From assembly GCA_012719255.1 (NCBI GenBank), contig JAAYAS010000209.1, forward strand, positions 1 through 15,263: a stretch of 15,263 nt of DNA. The letters run 5' to 3'. The position numbers and the translations under genes are program-made. The notes beneath the pieces are model-generated. The model worked only from the letters and a program-made list of their open reading frames with translations, did no database searches and had not been told where the DNA came from. Within the stretch, counting starts at the first letter, position 1. Every line of letters begins with the position of its first letter. Source of the stretch: Microbacteriaceae bacterium (lineage in GTDB: Bacteria; Actinomycetota; Actinomycetes; Actinomycetales; Microbacteriaceae). Below, in pieces: positions 1 to 6,841 of the stretch.

Positions 1-1
1 C

Positions 2-871
2 ATGTTCACCCAGGGCGTCGACCCGCAGATCGACTTCAGCGACATCGACGCGATCCGCCGCACCGTCGAGTACTGCAACCAGCTGCGCGTCGGCGAGCGC
101 TCGCCCTGGGGCGGCGACCTCGTCTACACCGCCTTCTCGGGCTCGCACCAGGACGCGATCAAGAAGGGCTTCGAGGCGATGGCCGCGAAGGCCGAGGCGA
201 CCGGCCAGGACGTCGACGACATGCAGTGGGCCGTGCCCTACCTGCCGGTCGACCCGAAGGACCTCGGCCGCACCTACGAGGCGGTCATCCGCGTCAACTC
301 GCAGTCGGGCAAGGGCGGCGTCGCCTACCTGCTCAAGGAGCACCACAACCTCGACCTGCCGCGCCGCCTGCAGATCGAGTTCTCGCAGATCGTGCAGCAC
401 CGCACCGACACCGAGGGCGGCGAGGTCTCGGCCGACGAGATCTGGTCGATCTTCAACGACGAGTACCTGCCGGCGACGAACGGCGACGAGAAGTGGGGCC
501 GCATCGAGATCTTCGGCACGCGCACCGCGACCGAGATGGACGGCTCGACGACGCTCGAGGTGAAGCTCCGCGACGGCGCCGAGGAGAAGACCGTCGAGGC
601 GCAGGGCAACGGCCCGATCAACGCCTTCCTCAACGCGGTGAACGAGCGCGGCTACGAGGTGGAGCTGTTCGACTACGTCGAGCACACGCTCTCGGCCTCG
701 GGCGACGCGCTCGCCGCCGCCTACGTCGAGCTCGAGGTCGCCGGCCGCAAGCTCTGGGGCGTCGGCATCGACCCCGACATCTCGACCGCCTCGCTGAAGG
801 CGATCGTCTCGTCGGTGAACCGCGCCATCCGCGACGGCAGCCTCGAGGCGATCGAGACCGCGACCGCCTGA
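2..871 (+). CDS. leuA: 2-isopropylmalate synthase, C-terminal half (5' end outside window)
   Basis: Condenses acetyl-CoA with 2-oxoisovalerate, the first committed step of leucine synthesis in the cytoplasm. The 289 visible residues read in frame from the window edge, so the ATG at base 2 is an internal Met and not the start. The first part (about residues 1-120) is the end of the catalytic half and the linker, with the actinobacterial stretches VDPQIDF, TVEYCNQL, GGDLVYTAFSGSHQDAIKKG and RVNSQSGKGGVAYL. The rest, from about residue 140, is the LeuA dimerisation/regulatory domain that senses leucine, including the GNGPINAFLNA segment. The barrel with the HxH metal site lies upstream of the window; family proteins are about 570-600 residues, so roughly half is visible. 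It converges on the TRIC-type gene across a shared hairpin. Identification by recalled family similarity is firm; nothing odd is seen in the visible part. Confidence 0.95.
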   Translation: MFTQGVDPQIDFSDIDAIRRTVEYCNQLRVGERSPWGGDLVYTAFSGSHQDAIKKGFEAMAAKAEATGQDVDDMQWAVPYLPVDPKDLGRTYEAVIRVNSQSGKGGVAYLLKEHHNLDLPRRLQIEFSQIVQHRTDTEGGEVSADEIWSIFNDEYLPATNGDEKWGRIEIFGTRTATEMDGSTTLEVKLRDGAEEKTVEAQGNGPINAFLNAVNERGYEVELFDYVEHTLSASGDALAAAYVELEVAGRKLWGVGIDPDISTASLKAIVSSVNRAIRDGSLEAIETATA

Positions 872-887
872 TCCGGCGGCGCCCCGG

Positions 888-925
888 GCCCCGGCGGCCG
901 CGCGTCAGCGCGCGGGCGCCGGGGC
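888..925. terminator. two-sided hairpin between convergent leuA and TRIC-type gene
   Basis: Left arm 888-904 pairs with right arm 909-925: nine pairs (888-896 with 917-925), one G-G mismatch (897/916), then seven pairs (898-904 with 909-915). The loop is TCAG (905-908). It starts 17 bases after the leuA stop. The loop contains the complement of the TGA stop of the - strand gene, and the right arm encodes that gene's last residues. No T-run follows on either side, as is usual for high-GC actinobacterial terminators. Its function as a bidirectional terminator is inferred from position and strength. Confidence 0.6.
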
Positions 926-1783
926 TCCGTCGTCGTGGTCGCCCTCGTCGGGCGCATCGCCCGGGCGCTCGTCGCGACGCAGCTCGATGATCGGCAGCGG
1001 GCCGGTGTAGGCGGCGGCGAGCGGGTCGCGGGGCAGCCGCTCGCGACCCTCGGCGGCCTCGGCACCGGCACCGGCGCCCGCGCGGCGGCCCCACTGGGTC
1101 ATCCGGCGGTCGGCGCGGCGGCTGCGCGTCGACGAGCGGCGCCGCAGCGCCATCTGCTCGGGCAGGCTGAGCCCCCACTTCACGCTCGCGAGCCGGATGC
1201 CGACGGTGAGGAACCAGCACACGAGCATCCCGGCGAGCATCGAGCCGCCGAGCAGGTGCACGAGCACGAACGCGGCGGTGCCGACGAACGCGGCCGCGGC
1301 GTAGAAGGTGCCGGCGTAGAGCACGCCGACGGGCATCTGCAGCAGGATGTCGCGCACCGCGCCGCCGCCGGCCGCGGCGACGGTGCCGATCATGATCGCC
1401 GGCAGCGGGTCGACGCCGAAGGCGATCGCCTTCGAGGTGCCGATGATCGCGAACAGGCCGAGCGAGGCGGCGTCGAGGGCGGTGACGACCCAGTTCAGGC
1501 TCCGTAGCGCGTGCGCGAGCCACATGCCGACGAGCGCCGAGCCGGAGGCGGTGAGGATGTACCAGTCCGACTGCAGCGTCGCCGGCGGCACCCCGAGCAG
1601 GAAGTCGCGGAGCATGCCGCCGCCGAGGCCGACCGCGACGCCGAGGATCGCCACGCCGAGCCAGTCGATGCGCCGGCCCTTGCTCTGCACGTTCTCGGCG
1701 GTCGCCGAGGCCGACAGCGCGCCGACGGCGACCGCGAGCAGGTCGAGCCAGAGGGGGATCGCGGGGATCTCTTCGACGGGCAT
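905..1783 (-). CDS. TRIC-family (UPF0126) trimeric cation channel-like membrane protein
   Basis: Integral inner-membrane protein of 292 residues. Prokaryotic TRIC proteins form homotrimeric cation (mainly K+) channels. The sequence shows two internally repeated halves, each with the family signature: GGGMLRD at about residues 54-60 and GGGAVRD at 139-145. About seven hydrophobic helices lie between residues 10 and 195. The charged C-terminal tail (about 210-292, rich in Arg, Ala and Glu) is cytoplasmic-type and poorly conserved. The start MPVEEIPAIP is chosen because the first helix begins at residue 11 and the upstream in-frame extension is Arg/Ser-rich and antisense to recO; a weak GAGGGG lies 11 bases before the ATG. 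It is transcribed divergently from recO with only 43 bp between starts, and convergently to leuA. Physiological substrate is not shown by sequence. Confidence 0.85.
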   Translation of the reverse strand: MPVEEIPAIPLWLDLLAVAVGALSASATAENVQSKGRRIDWLGVAILGVAVGLGGGMLRDFLLGVPPATLQSDWYILTASGSALVGMWLAHALRSLNWVVTALDAASLGLFAIIGTSKAIAFGVDPLPAIMIGTVAAAGGGAVRDILLQMPVGVLYAGTFYAAAAFVGTAAFVLVHLLGGSMLAGMLVCWFLTVGIRLASVKWGLSLPEQMALRRRSSTRSRRADRRMTQWGRRAGAGAGAEAAEGRERLPRDPLAAAYTGPLPIIELRRDERPGDAPDEGDHDDGAPAPAR

Positions 1784-1814
1784 GGACGGGCGGACCCCTC
1801 TCGTGCTGGCGCGG

Positions 1815-1820
1815 CATACT
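1815..1820 (+). promoter_or_regulatory. -10 box (CATACT) of recO, leaderless type
   Basis: CATACT ends six bases before the recO ATG, leaving no room for a ribosome binding site, so the transcript would start at or next to the A of ATG. No clear -35 hexamer is seen. The same geometry recurs in front of several later genes. Confidence 0.45.
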
Positions 1821-1826
1821 GGTCGG

Positions 1827-2639
1827 ATGCCGGTGTACGGGGACGAAGTCGTGGTGCTGCGGGCGCAGCCGCTCGGCGAGGCCGATCGCATCCTCACCCT
1901 ATTCGGTCGCGAACGGGGCAAGGTGCGCGCGGTCGCGCGCGGGGTGCGCCGCACCTCGTCGAAGTTCGGCGCGCGGCTGGAGCCGTTCGGCGTCGTCGAC
2001 GTGCAGCTGTTCACCCGCGACCCCGACGAGCGCTCGAAGCTCGAGACGGTGACCCAGGCGGTGACGGTGCACTCGTTCGCGAACGGGCTCGTCGCCGACT
2101 ACGACGCCTACGCGGCGGCCTCGGCGATGGTCGAGACCGTCGACCGGATCATCGACGCCGAGCCCGCCCCGCTGCAGTGGGCGCTGCTCGTCGGCGCGCT
2201 GCGCGAGCTCTCGCGCGGCGAGCGCGACCCGCGCTCGGCGCTCGACGCCTACCTGCTGCGGGCGCTCTCGCTCGCCGGCTGGGAGCCGAGCTTCGCCGAG
2301 TGCGCCCGCTGCGGCGAGCCCGGCCCGCACGAGCGGCTCTCGTTCGGCGCCGGGGGAGCGGTCTGCCCCGGCTGCGCGGCGGCGCTCGGCGCGACCCGCC
2401 GCGTCGACGTCGACACGCTGCGGCACCTGTGGGCGCTACTCGCCGGGAACCGGCGGGTCGCGGATGCGGCGCCCGCCGAGGTGCGCGAGCGCGCCTCGGG
2501 CGTCGTCGCCGGCTACCTCGACCACCACCTCGAGCGCGGGCTGCGGTCGATGCCGGTGGTGCGCGAGCTGCGCGGCGCGGCGGGCCCCGGGGCGGTCGAC
2601 GGCGCCGAGGGCGGGCGAGCCGATACTGTGACTCCATGA
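1827..2639 (+). CDS. recO: DNA repair protein RecO
   Basis: Recombination mediator that works with RecR (and RecF) to load RecA on SSB-coated single-stranded DNA and anneals complementary strands. The 270-residue product has the N-terminal OB-fold (about residues 1-80; opening MPVYGDEVVVLRAQPLGEAD with RILTLF and GKVRAVARGVRR) and a helical C-terminal domain. It carries a zinc-finger-like set of four cysteines, C159/C162 and C180/C183. Length is at the upper end for the family. The ATG at 1827 is chosen because the OB-fold begins immediately and a -10-like box lies just upstream. A longer in-frame extension runs upstream but is antisense to the TRIC-type gene. Its TGA overlaps the uppS start (ATGA), so the two are translationally coupled; recO next to uppS is a common actinobacterial pair. 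Confidence 0.93.
   Translation: MPVYGDEVVVLRAQPLGEADRILTLFGRERGKVRAVARGVRRTSSKFGARLEPFGVVDVQLFTRDPDERSKLETVTQAVTVHSFANGLVADYDAYAAASAMVETVDRIIDAEPAPLQWALLVGALRELSRGERDPRSALDAYLLRALSLAGWEPSFAECARCGEPGPHERLSFGAGGAVCPGCAAALGATRRVDVDTLRHLWALLAGNRRVADAAPAEVRERASGVVAGYLDHHLERGLRSMPVVRELRGAAGPGAVDGAEGGRADTVTP
2622..2627 (+). promoter_or_regulatory. -10 box (GATACT) of uppS inside recO 3' end
   Basis: GATACT ends eight bases before the uppS ATG at 2636 and lies within the last codons of recO. It could give uppS a leaderless transcript independent of recO. No convincing -35 is seen, and because the bases are also coding, chance is possible. Confidence 0.35.
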
Positions 2640-3448
2640 GCGCATCCGACGGGGCCGAGCTGAAGCCCATCGACTGGACGGGCGCGGCGCCGCCCGCGTT
2701 CCCGCCCGGTTCGGTGCCCGAGCACATCGCGATCGTGATGGACGGCAACGGCCGCTGGGCGAACCTGCGCGGGCTGCCGCGCACCGAGGGCCACCGCGCC
2801 GGCGAGTCGGCGCTGCTCGACGTCGTCGCCGGGGCGCTGCAGATCGGCGTGCGGCACCTGTCGGTGTACGCGTTCTCGACCGAGAACTGGAAGCGCTCGG
2901 CCGAGGAGGTGCGCTTCCTCATGGGCTTCAACCGCGAGGTGCTCCGCCGGCAGCGCGACCAGCTCCACGCCTGGGGCGTGCGGGTCGTCTGGTCGGGCCG
3001 CGAGCCGCGGCTGTGGCGGAGCGTCATCGACGACCTCCGCGCCGCCGAGGAGCTCACCCGCGGCAACACCCGGATGACGCTGAACATGTGCGTGAACTAC
3101 GGCGGGCGCATCGAGCTCGTCGACGCCGTGCGCGAGCTCGCCGCCGAGGCGAAGGCCGGCCGGCTCGACCCCCGGCGCATCTCGGAGCGGTCGATCGGGC
3201 AGCGGCTCTACCAGCCGGCGCTGCCCGACGTCGACCTGTTCGTGCGCTCGTCGGGCGAGCAGCGCACCTCGAACTTCCTGCTCTGGCAGTCGGCGTACGC
3301 CGAGTTCGTGTTCGTCGACACCCTCTGGCCCGACTTCGATCGGCACGAGCTCTGGCGCGCGGTCGAGCAGTACCTCCACCGCGATCGCCGATTCGGCGGG
3401 GCGATCGACCGCCCTGCGGAAACTCAGTTCCGCGAGTCGGAATCCTGA
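2636..3448 (+). CDS. uppS: isoprenyl transferase (undecaprenyl/decaprenyl diphosphate synthase family)
   Basis: Cis-prenyltransferase that adds isopentenyl diphosphate units to an allylic diphosphate, producing the C50/C55 polyprenyl diphosphate that becomes the lipid carrier for peptidoglycan and other envelope polymers. It acts at the cytoplasmic face of the membrane. The 270-residue product has the catalytic MDGNGRWA motif with Asp36, the YAFSTENW segment (about 78-85), and the C-terminal signature DLFVRSSGEQRTSNFLLWQ (Arg204 and Arg210 bind diphosphate). A non-conserved N-terminal extension of about 27 residues is usual in actinobacteria. The ATG overlaps the recO stop by two bases. Actinobacteria often carry two such enzymes with different chain lengths; which one this is cannot be told here. 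Confidence 0.94.
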   Translation: MSASDGAELKPIDWTGAAPPAFPPGSVPEHIAIVMDGNGRWANLRGLPRTEGHRAGESALLDVVAGALQIGVRHLSVYAFSTENWKRSAEEVRFLMGFNREVLRRQRDQLHAWGVRVVWSGREPRLWRSVIDDLRAAEELTRGNTRMTLNMCVNYGGRIELVDAVRELAAEAKAGRLDPRRISERSIGQRLYQPALPDVDLFVRSSGEQRTSNFLLWQSAYAEFVFVDTLWPDFDRHELWRAVEQYLHRDRRFGGAIDRPAETQFRESES

Positions 3449-3450
3449 GT
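3422..3450 (+). terminator. hairpin over the uppS stop codon, possible terminator
   Basis: ACTCAG (3422-3427) pairs with CTGAGT (3445-3450), and TTCCG (3428-3432) pairs with CGGAA (3438-3442). This gives an 11-bp stem with a 2-nt bulge (TC, 3443-3444) and a 5-nt loop (CGAGT). The uppS TGA at 3446-3448 is inside the 3' arm. No T-run follows. An alternative hairpin (GCGGAA 3416-3421 with TTCCGC 3428-3433) competes for the same bases, so the two structures exclude each other. Confidence 0.45.
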
Positions 3451-3472
3451 GGTGCCCCGGATGCTGCGCCAG

Positions 3473-3478
3473 TAGACT
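3473..3478 (+). promoter_or_regulatory. -10 box (TAGACT) of lipB, leaderless type
   Basis: TAGACT fits TAnnnT and ends eight bases before the lipB ATG at 3487. It lies in the only non-coding gap between uppS and lipB and follows the hairpin at the end of uppS, which suggests that the lip genes start their own transcript. No ribosome binding site fits in between. Confidence 0.55.
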
Positions 3479-3486
3479 CTCGACCC

Positions 3487-4227
3487 ATGCGCATCGAATC
3501 CCTGCTCGACGACGGCGCGAGCGACTACCGGCGCGTCGACGCGCGCCAGCGCGAGCTGCACGCCCGCATCGCCGACGGCGACGAGACCGACGCGCTGATG
3601 CTCGTCGAGTTCGACCACGTCTACACCGCCGGCTCGAGCACGCGGCCCGACGACGTGCCCGACGACGAGGTGCCGGTCGTGAAGATCGACCGCGGCGGCT
3701 CGGTGACCTACCACGGCCCCGGCCAGCTCGTCGCCTACCCGCTCATCCGGGTGCACGGCCGGCAGGACGTCGTCGCCTACGTGCGCGCCCTCGAGGCCGC
3801 GGTGATCGCGACGATCGCCGAGTACGGCGTCGTCGGCGAGCGCGTCGCCGGTCGCACCGGCGTGTGGATCGTGCGCCCCGGCGAGCCCGACCGCAAGCTC
3901 TGCGCCATCGGCGTGCGCTTCGCCCGCCGCACCACGATGCACGGGCTCGCGCTCAACGTGCGCACCGATCTCGGCGGCTTCGGCCGCATCGTGCCCTGCG
4001 GCATCCGCGACGCCGGCGTCGTCTCGCTCGACGAGCTCGGCGTGCGCACCGACCTCGCCGAGGTCGCCGAGCGGCTCGTTCCGCACCTGCGCCGCGAGCT
4101 CGCGCGCTTCCGCGCGCCCGAGGCCGCGCCCCACGCACCGGCCGACCCCGGTGCGCCCGGGGCCCCCGAACCGATCACCGTCCCCGCGGCCGCTGCGGCC
4201 GCCGCCGAACCGAACGAGGCCCAGTGA
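3487..4227 (+). CDS. lipB: octanoyltransferase LipB
   Basis: Moves the octanoyl group from octanoyl-ACP to the lipoyl domains of 2-oxoacid dehydrogenases and GcvH, the first step of endogenous lipoate assembly in the cytoplasm. The 246-residue protein has the substrate-binding stretch RGGSVTYHGPGQLVAYPLI (about 69-87), the catalytic Lys137 in RKLCAIGV, the MHGLALNV stretch (151-158) and the catalytic Cys171 in IVPCGI. The last 30 or so residues are a low-complexity Ala/Pro tail (with a run of seven Ala) beyond the catalytic domain. The ATG at 3487 is the first start after the TAGACT box, and the family fold begins directly there. The stop overlaps the lipA GTG (GTGA), so the pair is coupled. 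Confidence 0.94.
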   Translation: MRIESLLDDGASDYRRVDARQRELHARIADGDETDALMLVEFDHVYTAGSSTRPDDVPDDEVPVVKIDRGGSVTYHGPGQLVAYPLIRVHGRQDVVAYVRALEAAVIATIAEYGVVGERVAGRTGVWIVRPGEPDRKLCAIGVRFARRTTMHGLALNVRTDLGGFGRIVPCGIRDAGVVSLDELGVRTDLAEVAERLVPHLRRELARFRAPEAAPHAPADPGAPGAPEPITVPAAAAAAAEPNEAQ

Positions 4228-5339
4228 CCGCCACCGCATCCACCCCCGCATCCGCGCCCTCGCCCGAGGGCCGCAAGCTGCTGCGCATCGAGGCGCAGAA
4301 CCAGCAGACGCCGATCGAGCGCAAGCCCGACTGGATCCGCACCACCGCCGCGGTCGGCGAGCAGTACGAGGAGGTGCGCGGCCTCGCCCGCGCCGGCGGC
4401 CTGCACACCGTCTGCGAAGAGGCGGGCTGCCCGAACATCTTCGAGTGCTGGGAGGGCCGCGAGGCGACCTTCCTCATCGGCGGCGACCAGTGCACCCGCC
4501 GCTGCGACTTCTGCATGATCGCGACCGGCAAGCCCGCCGGCTACGACCGCGACGAGCCGCGCCGCGTCGCCGAATCGGTGCGCGAGCTCGGCCTGCGCTA
4601 CGCGACCGTCACCGGCGTCGCCCGCGACGACCTCCCCGACGGCGCCTCCTGGCTGTTCGCCGAGACCTGCCGGCAGATCCGCGCGCTCAACCCGACCACC
4701 GGCATCGAGCTGCTCGTCGACGACTTCCGCGGCGGCGACTCGGCGATCGAGACCGTCGTCGAATCGGCGCCCGAGGTGTTCGCCCACAACCTCGAGACCG
4801 TGCCGCGCATCTTCAAGCAGATCCGCCCGGCGTTCCGCTACGACCGCTCGCTCGGGATGCTCGCGCGCGCGGCCGAGCTCGGCATGATCACGAAGTCGAA
4901 CCTCATCCTCGGCATGGGCGAGACCCGCGACGAGATCGAGGCGTCGATGCGCGACCTGCGCGACCACGGCGTCGACATCCTCACGCTCACGCAGTACCTC
5001 CGCCCGAGCGCCCTCCACCACCCGATCGACCGCTGGGTGAAGCCGCAGGAGTTCATCGACCTCGCCGAGCTCGGCCGCGAGCTCGGCTTCGCCGGCGTGA
5101 TGGCGGGCCCGCTCGTGCGCTCGTCGTACCGGGCCGGCAAGCTCTGGGCCGAGGCGATGGTCGCGAAGGGCCGGGAGATCCCGGAGGCGCTGCAGCACCT
5201 CGCCGCCGAGCAACCCGCCCGCCAGGAGGCGTCGAGCATCGTCGCCCGTCGGCCGGAGTTCGCGGGCGCCGCGCCCGCCGGCGACGTCGAGGTCGGCCCG
5301 GGCGCGCTCGCCGGGCCCGGCGGCTTCCGCGGCTGCTGA
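4224..5339 (+). CDS. lipA: lipoyl synthase LipA
   Basis: Radical SAM enzyme that inserts two sulfur atoms into protein-bound octanoyl groups, completing lipoate for pyruvate and 2-oxoglutarate dehydrogenases and the glycine cleavage system. The 371-residue product shows both cluster motifs. The auxiliary [4Fe-4S] site is CX4CX5C at C64, C69 and C75; the radical SAM site is CX3CX2C at C90, C94 and C97. The C-terminal RSSY motif (299-302) supplies the serine ligand of the sacrificial auxiliary cluster. About 60 residues beyond it form a variable tail. The GTG at 4224 is chosen because it overlaps the lipB stop and gives the usual actinobacterial N-terminus (GRKLLRIEAQNQQTPIE). All catalytic residues are present. 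Confidence 0.95.
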   Translation: MTATASTPASAPSPEGRKLLRIEAQNQQTPIERKPDWIRTTAAVGEQYEEVRGLARAGGLHTVCEEAGCPNIFECWEGREATFLIGGDQCTRRCDFCMIATGKPAGYDRDEPRRVAESVRELGLRYATVTGVARDDLPDGASWLFAETCRQIRALNPTTGIELLVDDFRGGDSAIETVVESAPEVFAHNLETVPRIFKQIRPAFRYDRSLGMLARAAELGMITKSNLILGMGETRDEIEASMRDLRDHGVDILTLTQYLRPSALHHPIDRWVKPQEFIDLAELGRELGFAGVMAGPLVRSSYRAGKLWAEAMVAKGREIPEALQHLAAEQPARQEASSIVARRPEFAGAAPAGDVEVGPGALAGPGGFRGC

Positions 5340-5347
5340 CCCGGCGA

Positions 5348-5362
5348 CCGGGCGGCGCCCGG
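5348..5362 (+). terminator. short GC hairpin after lipA
   Basis: CCGGGC (5348-5353) and GCCCGG (5357-5362) form a perfect 6-bp stem with loop GGC, eight bases after the lipA stop. There is no T-run. It may end the lipB-lipA transcript before the glyS promoter. In DNA this GC-rich such hairpins also arise by chance, so support is modest. Confidence 0.35.
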
Positions 5363-5379
5363 CGACGGCCGGCCCCGGG

Positions 5380-5385
5380 TAGAGT
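5380..5385 (+). promoter_or_regulatory. -10 box (TAGAGT) of glyS
   Basis: TAGAGT fits TAnnnT and lies 65 bp before the glyS ATG, in the 111-bp gap after lipA. Unlike the other boxes in this window it would give a leader, of about 60 nt, which contains the hairpin at 5399-5424 and the ribosome binding site at 5435. Confidence 0.45.
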
Positions 5386-5398
5386 GGGCGGTTGATCC

Positions 5399-5424
5399 GC
5401 GCGCCCGCATCCGGCGGGACGCGC
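5399..5424 (+). promoter_or_regulatory. hairpin in the glyS 5' leader
   Basis: GCGCGCCCGC (5399-5408) pairs with GCGGG (5414-5418) plus CGCGC (5420-5424), with one bulged A at 5419 and loop ATCCG. This is a 10-bp GC stem near the predicted 5' end of the glyS mRNA and ten bases before the AGGAG. It may stabilise the message or act in control. It does not resemble a T-box, which would be far longer. Confidence 0.4.
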
Positions 5425-5434
5425 CGTTACGCAC

Positions 5435-5439
5435 AGGAG
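5435..5439 (+). promoter_or_regulatory. ribosome binding site of glyS (AGGAG)
   Basis: AGGAG followed by TGATC extends the match to the 3' end of 16S rRNA. It lies 11 bases before the ATG at 5451. A GTG at 5439 in the same frame overlaps this site and therefore cannot be its start, which fixes the start of glyS at the ATG. Confidence 0.65.
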
Positions 5440-5450
5440 TGATCACGCAT

Positions 5451-6839
5451 ATGGCGGCTTCGAAGCTCGACCAGGTCATCGCCCTCGCCAAGCGGCGGGG
5501 CTTCGTCTACCAGTCGGGTGAGATCTACGGCGGTTCGAGGTCGGCCTGGGACTACGGCCCCCTCGGCGTGGAGCTCAAGGAGAACATCAAGCAGCAGTGG
5601 TGGCAGACCTTCGTGCGCGGCCGCGCCGACATGGTCGGCCTCGACTCGTCGATCATCCTCCCCACCGCCGTCTGGCAGGCCTCGGGCCACGTCGACACGT
5701 TCACCGACCCGCTCGTCGAGTCGCTCCACACCCACAAGCGCTACCGCGTCGACCACCTCATCGAGGCGTACGTCGCCAAGCACGGCCGCGAGCCCGAGAA
5801 CGGCCTCGCCGACATCCGCGACCCCGAGACCGGCCAGCCCGGCGACTGGACCGAGCCGCGCATGTTCTCGGGCCTCATGAAGACCTACCTCGGCCCCGTC
5901 GACGACGAGCAGGGCCTCCACTACCTCCGCCCCGAGACCGCGCAGGGCATCTTCACGAACTTCAACAACGTGGTCACCACCGCCCGCCGCAAGCCGCCGT
6001 TCGGCATCGCGCAGGTCGGCAAGGCGTTCCGCAACGAGATCACGCCCGGCAACTTCATCTTCCGCACCCGCGAGTTCGAGCAGATGGAGATCGAGTACTT
6101 CGTCAAGCCCGACGAGGCGCAGCAGCACTTCGAGTCGTGGGTCGAGGCGTGCTGGGACTGGTTCGTCGACCTCGGCGTGAACCCCGACAACCTCCGCCGC
6201 TTCGACGTGCCCGACGACGAGCGCGCGCACTACTCGGCCGCGACCATCGACTTCGAGTACCGCTACGGCTTCACCGGCGGCGAGTGGGGCGAGCTCATGG
6301 GCGTCGCGAACCGCACCGACTACGACCTCGGCGCGCACAGCGAGAAGTCGGGCACCGACCTCAGCTACTTCGACCAGGCCTCGGGCGAGCGCTACACGCC
6401 GTACGTCATCGAGCCCTCGTTCGGCCTCACCCGCTCGCTGATGACCTTCCTCGTCGACGCCTACACCGAGGACGAGGCGCCGAACGCGAAGGGCGGCGTC
6501 GACACCCGCACCGTGCTCAAGCTCGACCCGCGCCTGTCGCCGGTGAAGGCCGCCGTGCTGCCGCTCTCGCGCAACGAGAGGCTCTCGCCGCTCGCCCGCG
6601 AGGTCGCCGCCGAGCTGCGCGGCTCGGGCCGCTGGAACGTCGACTTCGACGACGCCGGCGCGATCGGCCGCCGCTACCGCCGCCAGGACGAGATCGGCAC
6701 GCCGTACTGCGTCACCGTCGACTTCGACTCGCTCGACGACCGCGCGGTCACCGTGCGCGAGCGCGACACGATGGCGCAGGAGCGCATCGCGATCGACGAG
6801 CTCTACCTCTACCTCGCCGAGCGCCTGCGCGGCTGCTGA
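5451..6839 (+). CDS. glyS: glycyl-tRNA synthetase (single-chain, homodimeric type)
   Basis: Class II synthetase that charges tRNA-Gly. The 462-residue length is normal for the bacterial homodimeric form, which is distinct from the alpha2beta2 enzyme. It opens with the family stretch LAKRRGFVYQSGEIYGG and the WDYGPLGVELK segment (33-43). The RPETAQGIF motif (160-168), motif 2 (GKAFRNEITPGN, then REFEQMEIE, about 190-215) and motif 3 (EPSFGLTRSL, 321-330) are all present. The C-terminal anticodon-binding domain runs from about residue 355. The ATG at 5451 follows an AGGAG at 5435-5439. It has its own probable promoter and a leader hairpin. Two bases separate its stop from the dusB GTG, so dusB is probably translated from the same message. 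A role with the following tRNA-modification and replication genes is only a matter of shared location. Confidence 0.96.
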   Translation: MAASKLDQVIALAKRRGFVYQSGEIYGGSRSAWDYGPLGVELKENIKQQWWQTFVRGRADMVGLDSSIILPTAVWQASGHVDTFTDPLVESLHTHKRYRVDHLIEAYVAKHGREPENGLADIRDPETGQPGDWTEPRMFSGLMKTYLGPVDDEQGLHYLRPETAQGIFTNFNNVVTTARRKPPFGIAQVGKAFRNEITPGNFIFRTREFEQMEIEYFVKPDEAQQHFESWVEACWDWFVDLGVNPDNLRRFDVPDDERAHYSAATIDFEYRYGFTGGEWGELMGVANRTDYDLGAHSEKSGTDLSYFDQASGERYTPYVIEPSFGLTRSLMTFLVDAYTEDEAPNAKGGVDTRTVLKLDPRLSPVKAAVLPLSRNERLSPLAREVAAELRGSGRWNVDFDDAGAIGRRYRRQDEIGTPYCVTVDFDSLDDRAVTVRERDTMAQERIAIDELYLYLAERLRGC

Positions 6840-6841
6840 GC

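Noticed and set aside
4187..4205. Two GCGGCCGC palindromes in tandem near the end of lipB
   Set aside because: They encode the Ala-rich tail (GCG/GCC/GCT codons); self-complementarity is expected from such codons.
3777..5213. 478-codon open frame on the - strand
   Set aside because: Antisense shadow of lipB and lipA, whose catalytic motifs are complete on the + strand.
5380..5450. T-box riboswitch before glyS
   Set aside because: The leader is only about 60 nt, with one hairpin and no T-box consensus.
5328..6839. Shared 3' end CGCGGCTGCTGA of lipA and glyS
   Set aside because: Twelve common bases at both stops look striking, but they encode ordinary Arg-Gly-Cys endings in GC-rich DNA and have no further flanking similarity.
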